DNA from: Lachnospiraceae bacterium
GTDB taxonomy: Bacteria; Bacillota; Clostridia; Lachnospirales; Lachnospiraceae
Direction of reading: 5' to 3'
NCBI GenBank assembly: GCA_021199395.1
Contig: JAJQIE010000315.1
Location: forward strand, 1-15,458
DNA length: 15,458 bases
Made by a program: the position numbers and the translations under genes. The notes beneath the pieces are model-generated. The model did not search any database. It was given only the letters and a program-made list of their open reading frames with translations, and was not told the DNA's origin. Shown here one piece after another: positions 15,135-15,458 of the stretch. Each line of letters begins with the position of its first letter. Within the stretch, counting starts at the first letter, position 1.

Positions 15135-15458
15135 TCATGATATCTCTCCATATGCCTGCGCCAGAAAATACTCCTGTGCATTCAGAGCTTTCTCCCCTTC
15201 CGCGGCTGTCCTTCTCAGATAGGAGCCGTCCGGAAGCTGATCCCTCGCCTTTTCATTGTCCCGCAGCATCAGATCAAACAGCCCATGCAGTCGCTTCCGC
15301 AGCGCCGGATCGTGTACCGGGACTGCCACCTCCACACGGCGCAGCGTGTTGCGCGTCATAAAATCCGCCGACGACAGATAAATCTTTTCGCGTTCTCCAC
15401 AGCCGAAAATATAGATGCGGGAATGCTCCAGATAACGCCCCACAATACTGATAATATG
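15135..15458 (-). CDS. ppk1: Polyphosphate kinase, C-terminal part (cut by window edge)
   Basis: The last 107 residues of a type 1 polyphosphate kinase, which reversibly transfers the terminal phosphate of ATP to polyphosphate. The segment begins HIISIVGRYLEHSRIYIFG and continues with KIYLSSADFMTRNTLRRVEV, DNEKARDQLPDGSY and a tail, all typical of the final C-terminal (phospholipase-D-like) domain of Ppk1. It stays open to the right edge of the window, so the start and both catalytic histidines lie outside. It is on the same strand as phoA, 260 bases upstream, but phoA appears to have its own promoter. Confidence 0.92.
   Translation of the reverse strand, partial: HIISIVGRYLEHSRIYIFGCGEREKIYLSSADFMTRNTLRRVEVAVPVHDPALRKRLHGLFDLMLRDNEKARDQLPDGSYLRRTAAEGEKALNAQEYFLAQAYGEIS

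Overview
The window looks like a chromosomal segment of a gut-type Firmicute of the class Clostridia, most likely a Lachnospiraceae-like bacterium. This is inferred from strong AGGAGG-type ribosome binding sites, a roughly balanced GC content, a BspA-type leucine-rich surface protein with InlB-like repeats, a PadR/DUF2812 pair and an AAA_14/DUF4143 ATPase. No rRNA, tRNA, CRISPR array or recognisable transposase is visible.

Layout. Positions 1-302 hold a dense series of hairpins bracketed by two imperfect copies of a ~50-bp hairpin repeat; the second copy supplies the last codons of the neighbouring gene. On the minus strand follow a secreted multidomain BspA-like protein (276-2561), a PurF-family phosphoribosyltransferase that has lost its glutaminase nucleophile (2584-4002), a half-length TauE/SafE transporter fused to a CTP-dependent polyprenol/phytol-kinase-like domain (4258-5454), and a Na+/phosphate symporter with a PhoU domain (5451-7148), which overlaps the TauE gene.

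Positions 7283-9290 are a gene graveyard. They contain a pstS reduced to a lipoprotein signal peptide joined to its 3' part, two overlapping flavodoxin-family genes of which one lost its front and the other its middle, a 25-codon alcohol dehydrogenase tail, and an mgtE that lost its N-terminal region and most of its membrane domain. Each remnant keeps recognisable ends, so the pattern is block deletion rather than gradual mutation.

From 9300 the plus strand carries a PadR regulator with a clear promoter and operator-like repeats, an overlapping DUF2812 membrane protein, and an AAA_14/DUF4143 ATPase with its own promoter. On the minus strand again lie a YibE/F membrane protein (11845-13002), an 8-bp microsatellite directly upstream of it, a secreted alkaline phosphatase (13354-14874) with a promoter carrying PhoP-box-like repeats, and the C-terminal end of polyphosphate kinase running off the right edge.

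Phosphate is the recurrent theme: Ppk, PhoA, Na/Pi-PhoU, the pstS relic and a PRPP-binding enzyme. A plausible reading is a phosphate-scavenging neighbourhood in which the high-affinity Pst binding protein at this site has decayed and a Na+-coupled symporter is the intact uptake gene. The genes most worth following up are the PurF paralogue without a glutaminase site, the half-TauE/lipid-kinase fusion, and the structured repeat at the left edge.
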